A stretch of 49,034 bases of DNA from Cerioporus squamosus (GCA_022592435.1 JABYQS010000236.1:1-49034), one strand, 5' to 3'. Counted from the first letter of the stretch, positions 10,953 to 23,298 are shown. Numbers and translations are program-made. Notes: generated by a model from the sequence alone, not told the origin.

Positions 10953-13292
10953 ATGAGGCTTCTGAATCGTATCCTCTTTGTCTTCTGGCAACTCTGGGTC
11001 ATACTGGCAGCCGTTATAGCTCAGTACTATTCAGACCACGCTCGTCCATCCGTGACGCTCGATCAAGCCAGTGTCACCGGTATAACAGACGGGTTGGTGG
11101 AAAGCTTCCTCGGGATCCCGTACGCAGAACCTCCGTGAGTAGCGGCGCTATTTGTGGGTCTTCCTTGTGTCGCATTGCTGAACATGATTTCTATCAAGCG
11201 TCGAAAATCTTCGTCTGCAGTTGCCTCGACTCATCGATTCCGACAACGGTACGCTCGAGGCAAGCGCGTTCGGCAATCAATGCTTCCAGCAGACGGCGGA
11301 AGCACTTGGGAACTTGCCTCCCGAGGTTCTTCAAGGTTTAGGGCTTCTACTCGAACTTCTGTCCCAGGTCACCAACGTGACAGAGAGCGAAGACTGTGGG
11401 CGATAGACCTCTGGCTTGATGCCGCTAATCCCAGACTCACTACGCAACTCGTGGCTGTATGGGTCTGTACCTCAATGTCGTCCGTCCAGCGAACGTGTCC
11501 GCCGACGCCAAACTTCCTGTTCTCTTCGTACGTTTCTCCCCTGAGAACAAGTGATGCGATGCTAATGGACCCGGTAGTGGATCTATGGAGGAGGATTCAC
11601 CGACGGCTCAAACGCGCTGTGAGTCCTACTGTCAACTGATTGTCTGTCCCGCTGATCATTCGTGATAGAACGGCCTACAACGGTACCGTGATCGTTAGAA
11701 GTCCGTCGAGCTGAACGAGCCTGTGATATATGTTGCATTGAACTACCGGTAGGTGTTAGCTTCTTTGCACTGTACGTGTATTCTCATGAGCTCTACAGTC
11801 TGAATGCCTTTGGATTCCTTGGTGGAAATGAAATCAAGGAGGCCGGTCTTGGGAACATCGGTCTGCAAGACCGTGGGTGGCTACACATATCTACTGGTCT
11901 TATTCAGACTGATCTTGGTTAAACCCCAAAAGAGCGTACAGCCCTTCGTTGGGTACATAAGTTCATCTCCGCATTTGGTGGGGATCCGTACAAGGTGACG
12001 ATGTGGGTCGTACGGTCCTGTGCGGCGCACTTAACACAGATGCTGACGAGGCCCACAGCTGGGGAGAGAGTGCAGGCTCTATCTCAGTCTTCTTTCATCT
12101 ATATGCGAACGGCGGCGACACCGAAGGCCTCTTCCGAGCCATCATGAGCTCCGGCACCTCTCTCCCCACTGCAGATATCACTGAGGCGCAGGACACGTAC
12201 GACTTCGTTGTCGATCGAGTGGGCTGCTCGAACGCAAGTGATACGCTTGCCTGCCTGCGCACAGTTCCAGCAGATAACCTGCTTGCCGCCGCGAATGACA
12301 CTCTGATCATCGGCGGCTTCACGGTACGTGCTATACTCCTTGTCCGGGGGTCCACGGCATCTCAAGGTTCAAGTGACAGGGTCTTTCCTCTCCGTTCCTG
12401 CCACAAGCGGACGGCGTCTTCATTACGATGCCGCCTATGCAGCTCCCTCTCAAAGCCAAGATAGCGGATGTTCCATTCGTCGTCGGTATGTTTACACCGT
12501 GGTGGGATCTCTACAACTCGCTGAGTCTGTCTTAGGCGACACCAAGGATGAAGGAACGTTCTTCTCATTTGGTAGCCTCAACATAACGTCCGTTCTCCGC
12601 TCCTTCCCAGTCCCCTCTGTGCTGACAGAATACGTAGTACCGACGGGGAGTTCGCTAGCTATGTCTCCCAGATCCTTTTCCCCGGATCGTCGCCTGCGGA
12701 CCTCGGTGCCTTGCTCAGGCTCTACCCCTCCGATCCTGCCGCAGGCTCTCCCTTCGACACAGGGAGTGCGAACGCATTCTCGCCGCAGTACAAGCGCATC
12801 GCAGCAGTGCAGGGAGACTGGTTCTTCCATGGCCCCCGCCGTCAGCTCCTCGACAAGGTCTCAGCCAAGCGCGGTGTTTACAATTTTCGTACGTCGCTCC
12901 TTGCTTGGATACCGACGAACGTGTGCGGGGGACAGATAAACGATGCCCTTAGTGAGCGCGCGAGGCAATTTGACAGGCGTAGGTGATGAGAGTCCCCATA
13001 CGCGACTTCAGAATGCATGCCCGAGTGGTTATTGACCCTCGTTGCACGCAGTGCCATGGCAGCAGAAGTCATTGCGCTCCGTGGGGGCGACATGGCGGAC
13101 TACTTCATCCGCTTCGTCAATCATCTCGACCCCAACGCCCCCACCGGCGTCCAGTGGCCTCAGTACAAACCGGACGCCCGCTCGACCCTTCAGTTCAACG
13201 ACGGCAGCGTGCCTCTGAACGTTACTGTCGACGACCAGCGGCTCGCGGGTATCGAAGAGCTCACTTCACTGGCTCTACGCTTTCCTCTTTAG
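10953..13292 (+). pseudogene. Type-B carboxylesterase/lipase, decayed
   Basis: The product resembles secreted fungal alpha/beta-hydrolases. The start at 10,953 gives a hydrophobic N-terminus (LFVFWQLWVILAAVIAQ) like a signal peptide. Family blocks appear in order across about ten exons: GITDGLVESFLGIPYAEPP, SEDC, LYLNVVRPANV, oxyanion-hole WIYGGGFTDGSN, VALNYR-LNAFGFLGG, nucleophile elbow WGESAGSISVF, and the acid region GDTKDEGTFFSFGS. Several lesions are visible. The exon after YNGTVIV needs one extra base near 11,694-11,698 to stay in frame. The acceptor before LYLNVV reads TATGG instead of ..AG, and the one before ERTALRWV reads CCCCAA. The segment that should carry the catalytic His (about 12,890-13,080) cannot be assembled in frame, and the AAEV motif is preceded by Met rather than His. 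Unusual splicing could explain part of this but not all. Confidence 0.72.
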
Positions 13293-13460
13293 TTGTCGAG
13301 TCGTTTATGCGCACACAATGCATCGCAAGCCTGCCATACTCGTCTCGTCATTCAGTCTGTTGTATACCACTGATCGCAATCTCGATTGACCTGCGGCTAG
13401 CCTGAGCGCACAGGACTCGACAAGCGAATCAATCGCAAAAACAACTGGGCGACCGCCGAG

Positions 13461-14907
13461 CTATGACCACAGCTGCACGTAAGAGCACTTGCCCCTCAAG
13501 ACCTCGGGTGCATCTAGAAGGGTACGCGAACATGAGCCCATACATGATGAACAACAAGCGATGGCGACTCACAGTAGTCGACATGGACTCTGATCTCCTT
13601 CGGCACGGGTCCCAGTCGCTCCCGGAGGGTCGCGCACCACCATTCGGGGCCGTGCGCTAGGGAGTTCTCCTGCACATGGACGCGAAGCAGCGCAAGTCTA
13701 GCCAGTGGGCCAGACGTCAAGATATCGCGAACCTCCGGACCAAGCAGGAGGTCGATCGCGTGGGCGCGGTCGCTGTGGTACGTGAAGCTGCAGATCCCGT
13801 CCTTGCCCGCGTCCATCGTCGGAGCTAGGCGGAGGAAGATGGTGTGCATGTAATCGGAGTGAATGCTACGTAGAAGCGATGTGAATTGCTCTTGGATGAG
13901 CATGAGGGGATCTTGTTGCTGGACAGCGGAGACCCTGTTGGCGTCTTCGGAGTCTGCGAGCTGACGAGCTGGTGGACGGCTGACGTCAAAGGACAGCATG
14001 ACAGAGCGGAGGTAATTATATTGCCTGACACTGTCGCAGACGGCCGCTGGAACGCAGATAAGTACAGCAAGTGAGTCTTCTACGAGCATGGCAGCGCGGA
14101 CGGAGATGAAAGACGTACACCATGGCCAGGAAGCGTCCGGTTGGTGCAGTTGCAAGTCGACCACCATCGTTCCAAAGGCACCGATGACCGGTGGAAAGTC
14201 GTTCAAGCTCTGGAACGGAGGTCAGCGACTGGCACGTTCGAGTCATAGAACGAAGCATACGCACGCGACTGGCACGTTCGAGTCATAGAACGAAGCATAC
14301 GCACCCAGAGCGACAGTGTATGGAGTTCGCGGCAAGCCGACTTCCTGCGCAGTGCACACAGGTTCGCGCAGTCCTCCGCGGAGCTTGTCATTGTGAATTT
14401 GTTCAAGCCGCACGTGAGCTCATTGAGCTTTGGGAGGGACCATACGAGTCGCACGAGGTCTCCCGGCGAGTGGAAGACAATGTTCGAGACTTCGAGGGTG
14501 GACACGGAGTTGAACTTCCCGATGAGGGCGTAGTAGAAAGGGGGGAAGGAGTTCCAGTCGAATTGGCCTAGAACGAGCTTCCGGAGCCCGTGTAGCCTCT
14601 TAACCAGAGAGGGGTTCGCAATCGAAAAGAAGCCATGATGATGCGCCTCTGCGGGAGTGATGTGGAGCTCATGGACGAGGTCGGCAAGGGGAGGGTCGGC
14701 AACGATGGTGTCGAGGAAACGCTCGACCTGGTGAGGCCTTCGGAAGCGCACTCGCGCGAGGAGGTTGTACCTGCTCCGAGGGTGCCAGCCCTTGCACGTC
14801 AGTGCGCATGCGCGAAGTGTGTCGTAGCGAAGTCGGAGGTAGTCCTCGCATCCGCAGGCGTCGATGACTGTCTCGCAGACTTCGAGAGGAAGACGAGAGT
14901 GATTCAT
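13461..14907 (-). CDS. F-box-like protein of the basidiomycete expansion family
   Basis: Exon 1 (14,305-14,907, 201 codons) begins MNHSRLPLEVCETVIDACG and continues LRACALTCKGWHPRSRYNLLARVRF. That is the N-terminal F-box pattern of a very large mushroom family whose members are presumed SCF ubiquitin-ligase adaptors. Further exons continue LNDFPPVIGAFGTMVVDLQLHQPDASW, then a region with RSVMLSFDVSRPPA and DLLLGPEVRDILTSG, and finish after a 59-nt intron (13,514-13,572) with YYAPEVLRGKCSYVQLWS and a stop at 13,461. The C-terminal half is the divergent substrate-facing part normally seen in these proteins. The first intron (14,210-14,304) is 95 nt because of a perfect 40-bp tandem duplication. 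Confidence 0.78.
14225..14304 (-). repeat. Perfect 40-bp tandem duplication inside an intron
   Basis: Two identical 40-bp units, 14,265-14,304 and 14,225-14,264, follow each other with no mismatch. On the coding (minus) strand each begins exactly with the 5' splice donor GTGCGTATG and contains a branch-like CTATGAC. The remaining 15 nt to the acceptor (TTCCAG) are single copy. Confidence 0.97.
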
Positions 14908-15261
14908 GGAGACTGTCGTGATCTGTAGGGCGTGTCAGCAGCACACAGGTTGGGGGAACGCAATACGCACTCCGCAACGCTTTTATGCGTTACCCCTGCA
15001 CGTTCACTGAGGTGCCTGCTCGTCGACGGTTCAGTGCAAGTTGGCGAGCAAGGCACTTGTCGCGAGGCGATTGACGCCGCCACATCGCGATGTCTATGCA
15101 TTGTACAGCGGCAGACCGTGAGAGTCAGGTATTCCGCAGAAGTAGCGTGCTAACACCGACGTTCCGTGTTCGTCCGTTTCAAGATGATGAGCGTCGGATG
15201 GAGAACAAGGAGAGGACCGTGCTGCGCGTTGTGCCACCGCCACCAGCCGCCACCGTGACCG

Positions 15262-15325
15262 GCTCCGTCTGCCGATGCAGGCGAAGCGCCTCCTCCTCTT
15301 GTTCTACTGCCACCACTCGACATCG
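15262..15325 (+). repeat. Diverged ~60-bp dispersed repeat, copy 2
   Basis: GTCTGCCGATGC, then GCGAAGCGCCTCCTCCTCTTG and a TACTGCCACCACTCGACA-type end match the element at 10,203-10,265 with scattered substitutions, in the same orientation. Confidence 0.5.
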
Positions 15326-16218
15326 GCCTCTCAGTGGATACAACAGAGGCATGTTGTATCGGATACGCTTGAATGACGGATCTTCGTGCGATTGAGGTGC
15401 GCTACATTGTCCCGCTGCATGATGTCCCTGGTAACGATGGTTTCTACGACGCAGGGCAGCTGAGCTCATGAGCTTGACAGGGCTACTAATTTCCTGACAG
15501 AACCTGCTCTTCTTCACTTTGTGTGTCTTTCAGGAAGCCACAAAGAATGTGTATACATCATCATTGAAGCCGGGCCGACACCGACCATCCGACTCTACGA
15601 AGATGACCCGGCCTGAGGGCTCGCGGACGAGTCGACCGGCACTGACTCGGACGACGCCATCCTAGCATCCAGGAAATGTTGCCGTAGCTTGCTAAGGTCC
15701 GCCGGGAGTATCGTCGTTGATACGACCCGACCCTCTGCACCCGGTTCGTCTCCCCACAGCTCGAAACAGTGAGCACTACAGGAGCCCTCGGGGACGTATT
15801 GAAGTTGAAGGAGAGCCCCTCGCCATTGTTTCGGCAAGTTCCCTGCTGACGTACGTTCGCATGACGGGGTCAACAAGTTACAGTCGCGCTGCACGGCCCT
15901 ACCCGTAGTTTGCCCGTAGTGCTGAGCCTTGTCACGACTCACCATCTCGCCGTGCTACTTATGGACAGAAAGCATACACAGTACAACTTACAAGTCGGGC
16001 GACCTCTTGCGAACTGTCGGCTCAGGCCGCTGCCCTACTTACCCCACAAGTTGTACCGGACTGGGAGGGCCGACTCAGGCCATCTGCCGCACGAGGTTCA
16101 GTCTAGGACGACTCAGCTAACGAGGACTATGAGGGCATATGCACAATCAAGGATAACGTAATAAGTACCCAGGCGGGATGCTACTCATGAAAGCCAGCTG
16201 CAGCAATCAATCCGTTCC

Positions 16219-16258
16219 CTAGGCCACTCCCACATTTCTGGCCTCAGCACGCTGCCGG
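16219..16258 (-). pseudogene. Displaced original 3' end of the FAD monooxygenase
   Basis: If the transposon and one copy of a 2-base GG are removed, the minus strand reads straight from the monooxygenase codons for WWVQWGRL into CGG CAG CGT GCT GAG..., giving RQRAEARNVGVA and a TAG at 16,219-16,221. WGRLRQRAE is the kind of C-terminus expected for this family. The match in frame and sequence type supports a single interrupted gene; it is inference until an empty allele is seen. Confidence 0.65.
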
Positions 16259-16277
16259 CATCAGGGAAAACTCCCCG
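16259..16277 (+). repeat. Left terminal inverted repeat of the Plavaka element
   Basis: CATCAGGGAAAACTCCCCG pairs with the right end at 18 of 19 positions. Confidence 0.85.
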
Positions 16278-16836
16278 TGCTAATGCGCTCTAATACTCCA
16301 TAATTATGTATAATTAGGATGATTAGTGAATTATTCTAATTATGGAGGTCCCCATATAATGAGAGCCGTTAGTGGTCCTTAGTCAATAATTAGAGACATG
16401 AATTAGCGGTCATTAGTTACTCATAATGTATGGCCGCGGAATGAGAGATGGGGTCGATGCGCAGAATCACACGAGCATATTGCAAGAACACAGATACAAT
16501 TCTTGACTGCTATAAGACGACAGGGATACAGTACTACGGGGAGCGACAGGGCATGCAGACAGCTTAATACACTACCACACTACACAAGGCGACACCGCCG
16601 AAACAACCCCACAAGAAACGAGCGTGATCAGTTGGCTGTCAAACATGGTCAGGCTAGAGGGCTCTAAAGAACGCGAGCAAACGCACATGTAGAAAGAGCG
16701 ACAGGCGGTCGGAGTAAGGATTGACGTAAAGTTGGGTGTACGGAGGGCTAGATGTCATTGTGTACTAGTTAGCAGACTAATAGTGAGTAACAAGGGACAG
16801 CGAGCGACATACCTGACGAGATGGATAGCGCGATGT

Positions 16837-19519
16837 TCAGTCGTCGACGTCCATGTTCGCGAAATCAACGTGGTCGAGTGCCTCGTTGGCGGCGGCAGCG
16901 GCAGCGTCGTCGTTCGTGGGAGCGGCACCACTGCAAAAAGAAGAATGATTAGATGCTTCGAGTCAGGCTGGGAAGGGTGGGATAGCAGACGCACCTGGCC
17001 TCCCGGTACAGGCGATGCATCATCTTGTGGAACGCGCGGATGTTCTTGGCCTTGATGCCGTTGAGGATCAACTTGTGCTCGTTGTAGACATCTAGGAACG
17101 CGTCGGCGGAGAAAGATACGTGCGCGTGCGTGCCGGAGCGCCACTCGGACAGGGCTGCATGAATCTGCGAAAGTGGGATCAGAAACTGCAGGAGGGCGAG
17201 GTGTCGATGACGTACGGCAGTTCCCACGAAGGCGAGCATAGGGATGGGGATCTCCTTTTCGTCGGGGCGCAAGTCCAAGGATGACACGAAGCGATGTGCG
17301 TTCTTGGACGCCAGGGAGGTCGGGCCATTGAAGAAGCAGGAGTGGAGGATCGCAGGGTAAATTTCGTTGCCATATGGCTTGTGCCATGTGACATCGAGCT
17401 TGGCTTTGGCGGCCTTGGTAAAGCGATCAGCACGTAGGTAAGAGTGCGACAGAAGAGCGACTTACATCCCAAGTGTACACGTAACTGTACGAGAGGAAAT
17501 CGAAGAGAGCCGTGACGAGCTGACCGCAGCCCGGTCTGAGTTGATAAAACGCGGCGGCATGACTGTCCGCGGCCTTCTTGACGGAGCCGCGGTAGGTACT
17601 CATCCTCTGGCGCACCTGTGAGTGTCGAGGTGAATGTCAGCAATCACAATACACGGGATATTGAGACGCACAATGGTCGCCACGGGTGTGCTGATTTGCT
17701 TGTTGGTGCGCAACGCTTCGACGAGGCCCGTGTATCCGGACTCGCCTGCAACCTCGATGAGTGTCCGGTGTATGTCTTGAGCGAGGGTGATGGTGTCCGG
17801 GAAGGCGTTGTCGAAGGCAAGCTTGGCCTCGAGGCGTGGCAACGTGTCGCGGACCGTCTGGCGAATGTGGATATGCTGAGCGGTGAGGTTGACGACACCG
17901 GCACCATCGGGCTGGATGATCTTGTACGCAGAGGGAGGCTGCACATCAGGCCCTTCGCCATGCGATGCGGCTGGCTCAGGATCATCAGGGGACTCGGGCT
18001 CGTCGTCTGATGCAGAGGGAGAGGCGTCGTCGTTGTTGGACGGATCTTGCCATGCTGACATTACCATAGTCTTCTTCGAGGTAGACGGCGCGCCATCGTT
18101 TTGAGCAGTCGGCTTCCAGACGGGTTGCTGCCAGGATTGGTGTATGAGGAGGAGTTCTGCGTGGACGAGCATATGGCGACGTACCTCGGATGGGGTGGTG
18201 GCAGGTGGCAAGAGCGGAGGCAACGCCTATCGCGGACGTGGGAGTCAGATGCGGGAAGGTCACGAGGTAAGGTCCGAGCGCGAGAAAGTGAGAAGTTGAA
18301 CGAACCTTACTCGCCTTCTCATGGGCGACTCGCTTTCTTATCGTCGCCAACCACTCCTTTTCCTCCTCCTCGTCGGATTCGAACTCCTCTTCCTCCTCGT
18401 CTTCGTCTGCGCTGGCTTCCTCGGGCTTGAAATCGTCGTCCGAGCTAGGTGAGCTTTCCTCGATAACCATGTCGCGGAATTTCTCCCCCTTGGCACTGCG
18501 GCGCACGCCAATGTCGGCGTAGGTCACAGGAGCTTTGCGCTTCGTCGCTGCCCGGCGTTGCGTCCACACCGGCTTCTACCCGTGTGATTCAGTCTCACAT
18601 TAGACCTTTATTGACATGGTGTCTCGTACCTCAGCAGCAAATTGTGCCTCAAGGGCCTCGGCATCAGAAGCAAGGCCCTCGGAGCCCTCCGAAGGGGCGT
18701 CTTCGGCTTCTTCGTTGCCCTCGCCTTCAGATTTCTCGTCGTCCCTCCCCTCTTCCAATTCAGCTTCCTCGTCGGAGGTGAATTCAACGTCAGCCAAGGT
18801 ATGTGCGCCCTTGGTTTCCGATATTGTTCCTGATATATCACACCATATCGGTCAGATCCATCTTGACCAATAGTCCAGTATAACACACGCACCTGTTTTG
18901 TTGCGAACCCTGCGGGTGGCTGCTACAGCAAGAGCAACCTCTTCGTCATCGCTCGACACGAACTCTATGGCACGAGCGGCGACAGGCCGGTACTTGTCTG
19001 TGCGCCATGAGAATCAGTTTGGGCGCGTAAGAACATGTACATACATTTTTTGGGTTGCATCTCAGGCTGGACGCTCTCATTCTGGTCGCTCGCTATGTCA
19101 AGCCAGTGTAAGTGATCTGTGCCGTTCTGAGTGTCATGGGATGTTTGCTCACCTGGCTGTCCCACAGTCTCCTTGGCCTTCTTTGTGGGCACTGCCGACT
19201 CGGATGTTTGCAGCGCCGGCGAACCAGGGCGTTTGCGCAGGGCTGAACCAGGCGTTTAGTAGGCACGAGGCTGAACGGCTAGTGCAGGTGAGTGCTTGCC
19301 TTTTTTGGCCCCTGTCGAAGTTGTCTGACGCTCTTGGGCAGCATCGATGTTCGTTGCCTTGCTGCTGATGTTGGCTGCTGCCGCCGCAGCTGCGGCACGA
19401 GTTTTGCGGGGGCCGGTCGATGGGGGGGAGCTCGGAGTCGGGGCCTTGGCGACCGCCGGAGCGGTTGGGGTTTGAGCGTGAGTGCCCTTTTTGTTGATGG
19501 GACGGGGTTTCGGGGCCAT
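16837..19519 (-). CDS. DUF6532 protein carried by the transposon
   Basis: A multi-exon gene begins MAPKPRPINKKGTHAQTP at 19,519. The N-terminal third is a disordered, Ala/Pro- then Asp/Glu/Ser-rich region with basic patches (KKAKETVG, RRAATKRKAPVTYADIG) spread over several small exons. The C-terminal part is the DUF6532 domain: YRGSVKKAADSHAAAFYQL, KPYGNEIYPAILHSCFF, EKEIPIPMLAFVGTA, IHAALSEWRSG and FLDVYNEHKLIL. Splicing the last intron after HRLYREA gives an acidic end (NEALDHVDFANMDVDD) and a stop at 16,837. The domain is abundant in Agaricomycetes and has no known activity. Its position inside the terminal repeats, divergent from the transposase, makes it a cargo or accessory gene of the element. 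Exact borders of exons 1-4 are uncertain. Confidence 0.8.
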
Positions 19520-19913
19520 GTCGGGATGTGTATGCTGATGGTGCCTTTTACAGAGGAAGAGATGGAACCGAAGATGGCTTCGCGTGAGAAGCTGATGGAC
19601 GAGCTAGGCTGTGCGCGGACTTGGGCAGGTGCGTGGACCTTGTCACGGTACTTAGCCACAATGAGTTCGCTGACGTCGGAGTCGGAATTATGCCATGGAA
19701 CTGTACAGTTCTACGATGCCAATAATGTGTGGGTGATGATTGGGCAATCAAGATGTATGACCGGCCGAGCGAGCGCGCGGGTTCCGTTTAACCATGTGTC
19801 CAGACGCTCGGGGCGTGCGGCCGAGGCAAGCAGCCATCCTTCGGCCAGTTGCACTTCACCGTCACCTCTGCTTCCTCCCACATCTTTGGCAACTCCTTCG
19901 ACAAGTCCTCACC
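19520..19913. promoter_or_regulatory. Divergent promoter region between the two transposon genes
   Basis: This 394-bp gap separates the start codons of the DUF6532 gene and the transposase, so it must hold both promoters. No clear TATA box is seen on either strand. Confidence 0.45.
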
Positions 19914-22900
19914 ATGCGTCAGGTCTGCCCCGCTTGCCACAAAGAGTACACGCCCTCCGGCTTTACCCATCACATCACCCAGACGCGGAAGCCCGCGTGC
20001 GCCGCCCTGAAGGCGCTGTACTTTCCTCCTCCATCGCACGACGACACGCCAACTTATGCGCAAGCCTCTGCGGCTGAGCCCCATCCGCTGCCGGACCTTG
20101 GTGATGTCGACATGGACGTGGACCCGGTTCCCTTTGTGGGTGACTTCTTCGGCACTTACGATCCATCGTTCTTTGACGACACGGATCTCCAGGAGCTCCC
20201 GGATGGACCTGAGCCGTCTGAGTCTGACGACTCCGACTCGGACGATGGTGACACTGGGGGCTCTTGGGAGCCACCCGCGAAACCGGCGCCGCCCGCGAGC
20301 AGCTCCGCTGGCTCGCCCCTTCACCTTGACGATCCTTCGCGCGGCCCTCCCCTCCCTTCCCCCGCAGTCCGAGAGGCAATCGAGCAGACCGCGAAGCGCA
20401 AGACGTTTGTGCAACCGTTTCCAAGCTCCCGCGCGGGTCGCGCAATGAAGCTGGGGACTTTCGACGAAGCTGCAGGATCCTCTTCTACGTACCAGGCCTA
20501 TCGCTCTGCCGTGGACGCAGCCAAGACTGGGAACCCGTACGCTCCGTTTGCATCGCGCATAGACTGGCAGGTCGCCCGATGGGCCAAGCTGCGTGGCTCC
20601 GGGTCAACGGCATTCACAGAGTTGCTCGATATAGAGGAGGTAAGTCCGCTCGAGGGCAATCTGTATGTGAGACATGACAATTAACTGTTTGAACGTCCAG
20701 GTCGCCGAACGCCTGGCGCTTTCATACAAGAACTCGCGCGAACTCAATGACATCATTGACCAGAAGCTCCCGAATGCCCGTCCCCGTTTCCAGCGTGAAG
20801 AAATAGTCGTTGGCGATCAGGCCTTCGAAGTGTACTTCCGCGACATCCTGGAGTGCATCGAGGCCTTGTTCGGAGACCCCGAGTTTGCGCCTATCCTCCT
20901 CCTTGTCCCCGAGCGCCACTACGCTGATGTGGACCACACTGTTCGCGTCTACTTCGACATGAACACAGGCAAGTGGTGGTGGGCCACACAGGTGAGCACC
21001 GCTTCTTCATGTTGCTGCTCCTGTCTGCTAAACTGAACTCGATGTTCCAGAAGGAGCTCGAGAAAACCAAGCCTGGGGCGACAGTCATACCCATCATCAT
21101 CTCTTCAGACAAGACACAGCTGACCGTGTTCGGCAACAAGACCGCGTATCCCGTATATATGACACTCGGTAATCTCCCGAAGGAGGTGCGCTGCAAACCC
21201 TCCCGTCAAGGGCAGATCCTCCTCGCGTACCTCCCCACCACCCGGCTCATGCACATCACCAACAAGGCCGCACGCCGGCGCATGCTGGCTAATCTATTCC
21301 ATGCTTGTCTGTCCCGCGTTCTTGAACCGCTTGCCACAGTCGGGTTGGAAGGCATGCCCATCGCCAGCGGAGATGGTGTGGTGCGCCGCGGACATCCCAT
21401 TCTCGCTGTATATGTCGGCGACTATCCTGAGCAGGTGCTTGTCACAGGGTGCAAGACGGGCGAGTGCCCGAAGTGCCCGGTCGCGCGTGACGAGGTCGGT
21501 GACACTTGTGACACCAACCGGCCTCTCCGCAACCTCGGGAAGGTCTTGGACGCGCTTGATTCCCTCGACGAAGGCCCTCGCACCTTCAAGCATGCTTGCG
21601 CGGAGGCAGGGATCAAGCCGTTGGCTGAACCATTCTGGAAACACCTCCCCTTCACGAACATCTACTACGCGATCACCCCCGATATACTGCACCAGTTATA
21701 CCAGGGTGTCGTGAAGCATCTGCTCGCGTGGCTCCAGGAGGCTTACGGCGAGGAGGAGATCGACGCTCGCTGCCGCCGCCTTCCCCCGAATCATCATCTC
21801 CGCCACTTCGGCAAAGGTCTCTCTAGTCTGTCGCGCGTCACCGGAAAGGAACATCAAGACATCTGTCGCATTCTTCTTGGCCTCATCATCGGCCTTCCTC
21901 TGCCAGGTGGCGCGTCTCCAGCGCGCCTCGTCCGCGCTACCCGCGCCATACTCGACTTCCTCTACCTCGCACAATATACCACGCACACCTCCCGCACCCT
22001 TCGCCTTCTCGATGAAGCACTTGAGGCATTCCACGCCAACAAAGATGTCTTCGTCGATCTCGGCATCCGGGCGCACTTCCACCTCCCGAAGCTGCATTCT
22101 TTGGATCACTATCGACGGTCAATCGAGTTCTTCGGGACCACGGATAACTACGATACTCAGTACTCGGAACGCCTCCACATCGACATGGCCAAGGACGCGT
22201 ACCGTGCGACGAACAAGAAGGACGAGCTCAATCAGATGACGACATGGCTCGAACGCCGTGAGAAGATACTCCGGCACGAGAAGTTCGTCGACTGGCAACT
22301 CAAGCAGCGCAGTGCCCCTTCCCCGCCTCCTGCATCACGTAGTGTTCCCCCTAGTCCTGCCCCTGCCTTGCCTGTTCGTCCATCCGCGCGTCTGAATTCC
22401 TCTGTAGCCCACACGACTGGTCTCACTCCAAGACCGCGTACATCGCAACATGTCCGCAGCTGCCAGCGCGCCCCTGGAGGCCGTCCTCGGGATCCCATCA
22501 ACAAGCCAAGGCGTCGGATCGAGATGACGTGCAACCCATCTGTCAAGGCTGTCAAGCTCGAGGAGGTCACCGCGCGCTATGGCGCAACCTACTTCCGAGA
22601 TGCGCTCTCGCGCTTCGTCGCCCAGCGGAACCACCCCGAGTACACGCCCGCCCAGCTGGAACGCGCAGCTGCGAGCGTGTACATCCCCTTCTATAAGATC
22701 CCTGTATTCCACAAGGTGAAGTTCTGGCTTGAGGATCCCCACGATTTTGCGCTTCCTGGCTCGGAGTTGCGCGACGTGATTCATTGTCGGCCCTCGCGGA
22801 AGAGCAAGCATGGAAACGACATCCCGGGGCGCTTTGATACTGCGCTTGTGCGCGACCCGGCGCGCGATGCTGCGGATATTCATCGTGAGTCTAATCCGCT

Positions 22901-23298
22901 TTCTGCGTTCTCACACCAACTGACAACATGTACGCTCAGGCCGGTGTGTTGCGCAGGTCCGGCTGGTTTTCAAGATCCCTGACAAATCCATGGCGGAGCT
23001 GTTCCCGCACATCCCACCTGTACAACGGCTGAACCATCTCGCTTACGTTGAGTGGTTCACGCCGTTCGAGCACGCCTCCGACAACCATGGGCTATACAAG
23101 GTTAAACGATCTCTTCGCGGACGTGCACGGTTGGCGAGTATCATTACTATTGAGCAGTTAGAACGTAGTTGCCATCTGTTCCCAGAGTTTGGACCTGTCG
23201 CCCCTCGTGATTGGACTGCAGACAATGTACTTGACAAGTGCCCCGCTTTCTTTGTGAATACGTTCTCGGACCGCCATATGTACAAGCTCCTATACTAG
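19914..23298 (+). CDS. Plavaka transposase (KDZ superfamily), full length
   Basis: Four exons (19,914-20,639, 20,701-20,991, 21,051-22,884, 22,940-23,298) join without a break to 1,069 aa. The start (ACC ATG) opens an N-terminal zinc-finger-like motif, CPACHKEYTPSGFTHHITQTRKPAC, followed by an acidic linker. The catalytic region has Plavaka hallmarks: IIISSDKTQLTVFGNK, YMTLGNLPKEVRCKPSR, LAVYVGDYPEQVLVTGCKTGECPKCPV, ITPDILHQLYQGVVKHLL, TTDNYDTQYSERLHIDMAKDAYRATN and DELNQMTTWLERREKI. The protein ends with the family's YVEWFTPF...GLYKVKRS...RHMYKLLY block. Candidate RNase H-fold acidic residues are the Asp in SSDKTQ, the Asp in GDYPEQ and a later Glu/Asp. Nothing in the frame looks damaged, so the copy may be active. 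Confidence 0.93.

Larger units (their letters stand above)
14908..16258. other. Intergenic, left flank of the transposon
   Basis: No gene is supported. It contains the second copy of the diverged 60-bp repeat (15,262-15,325) and, at its right edge, what looks like the original 3' end of the FAD monooxygenase now on the other side of the transposon. Confidence 0.55.
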
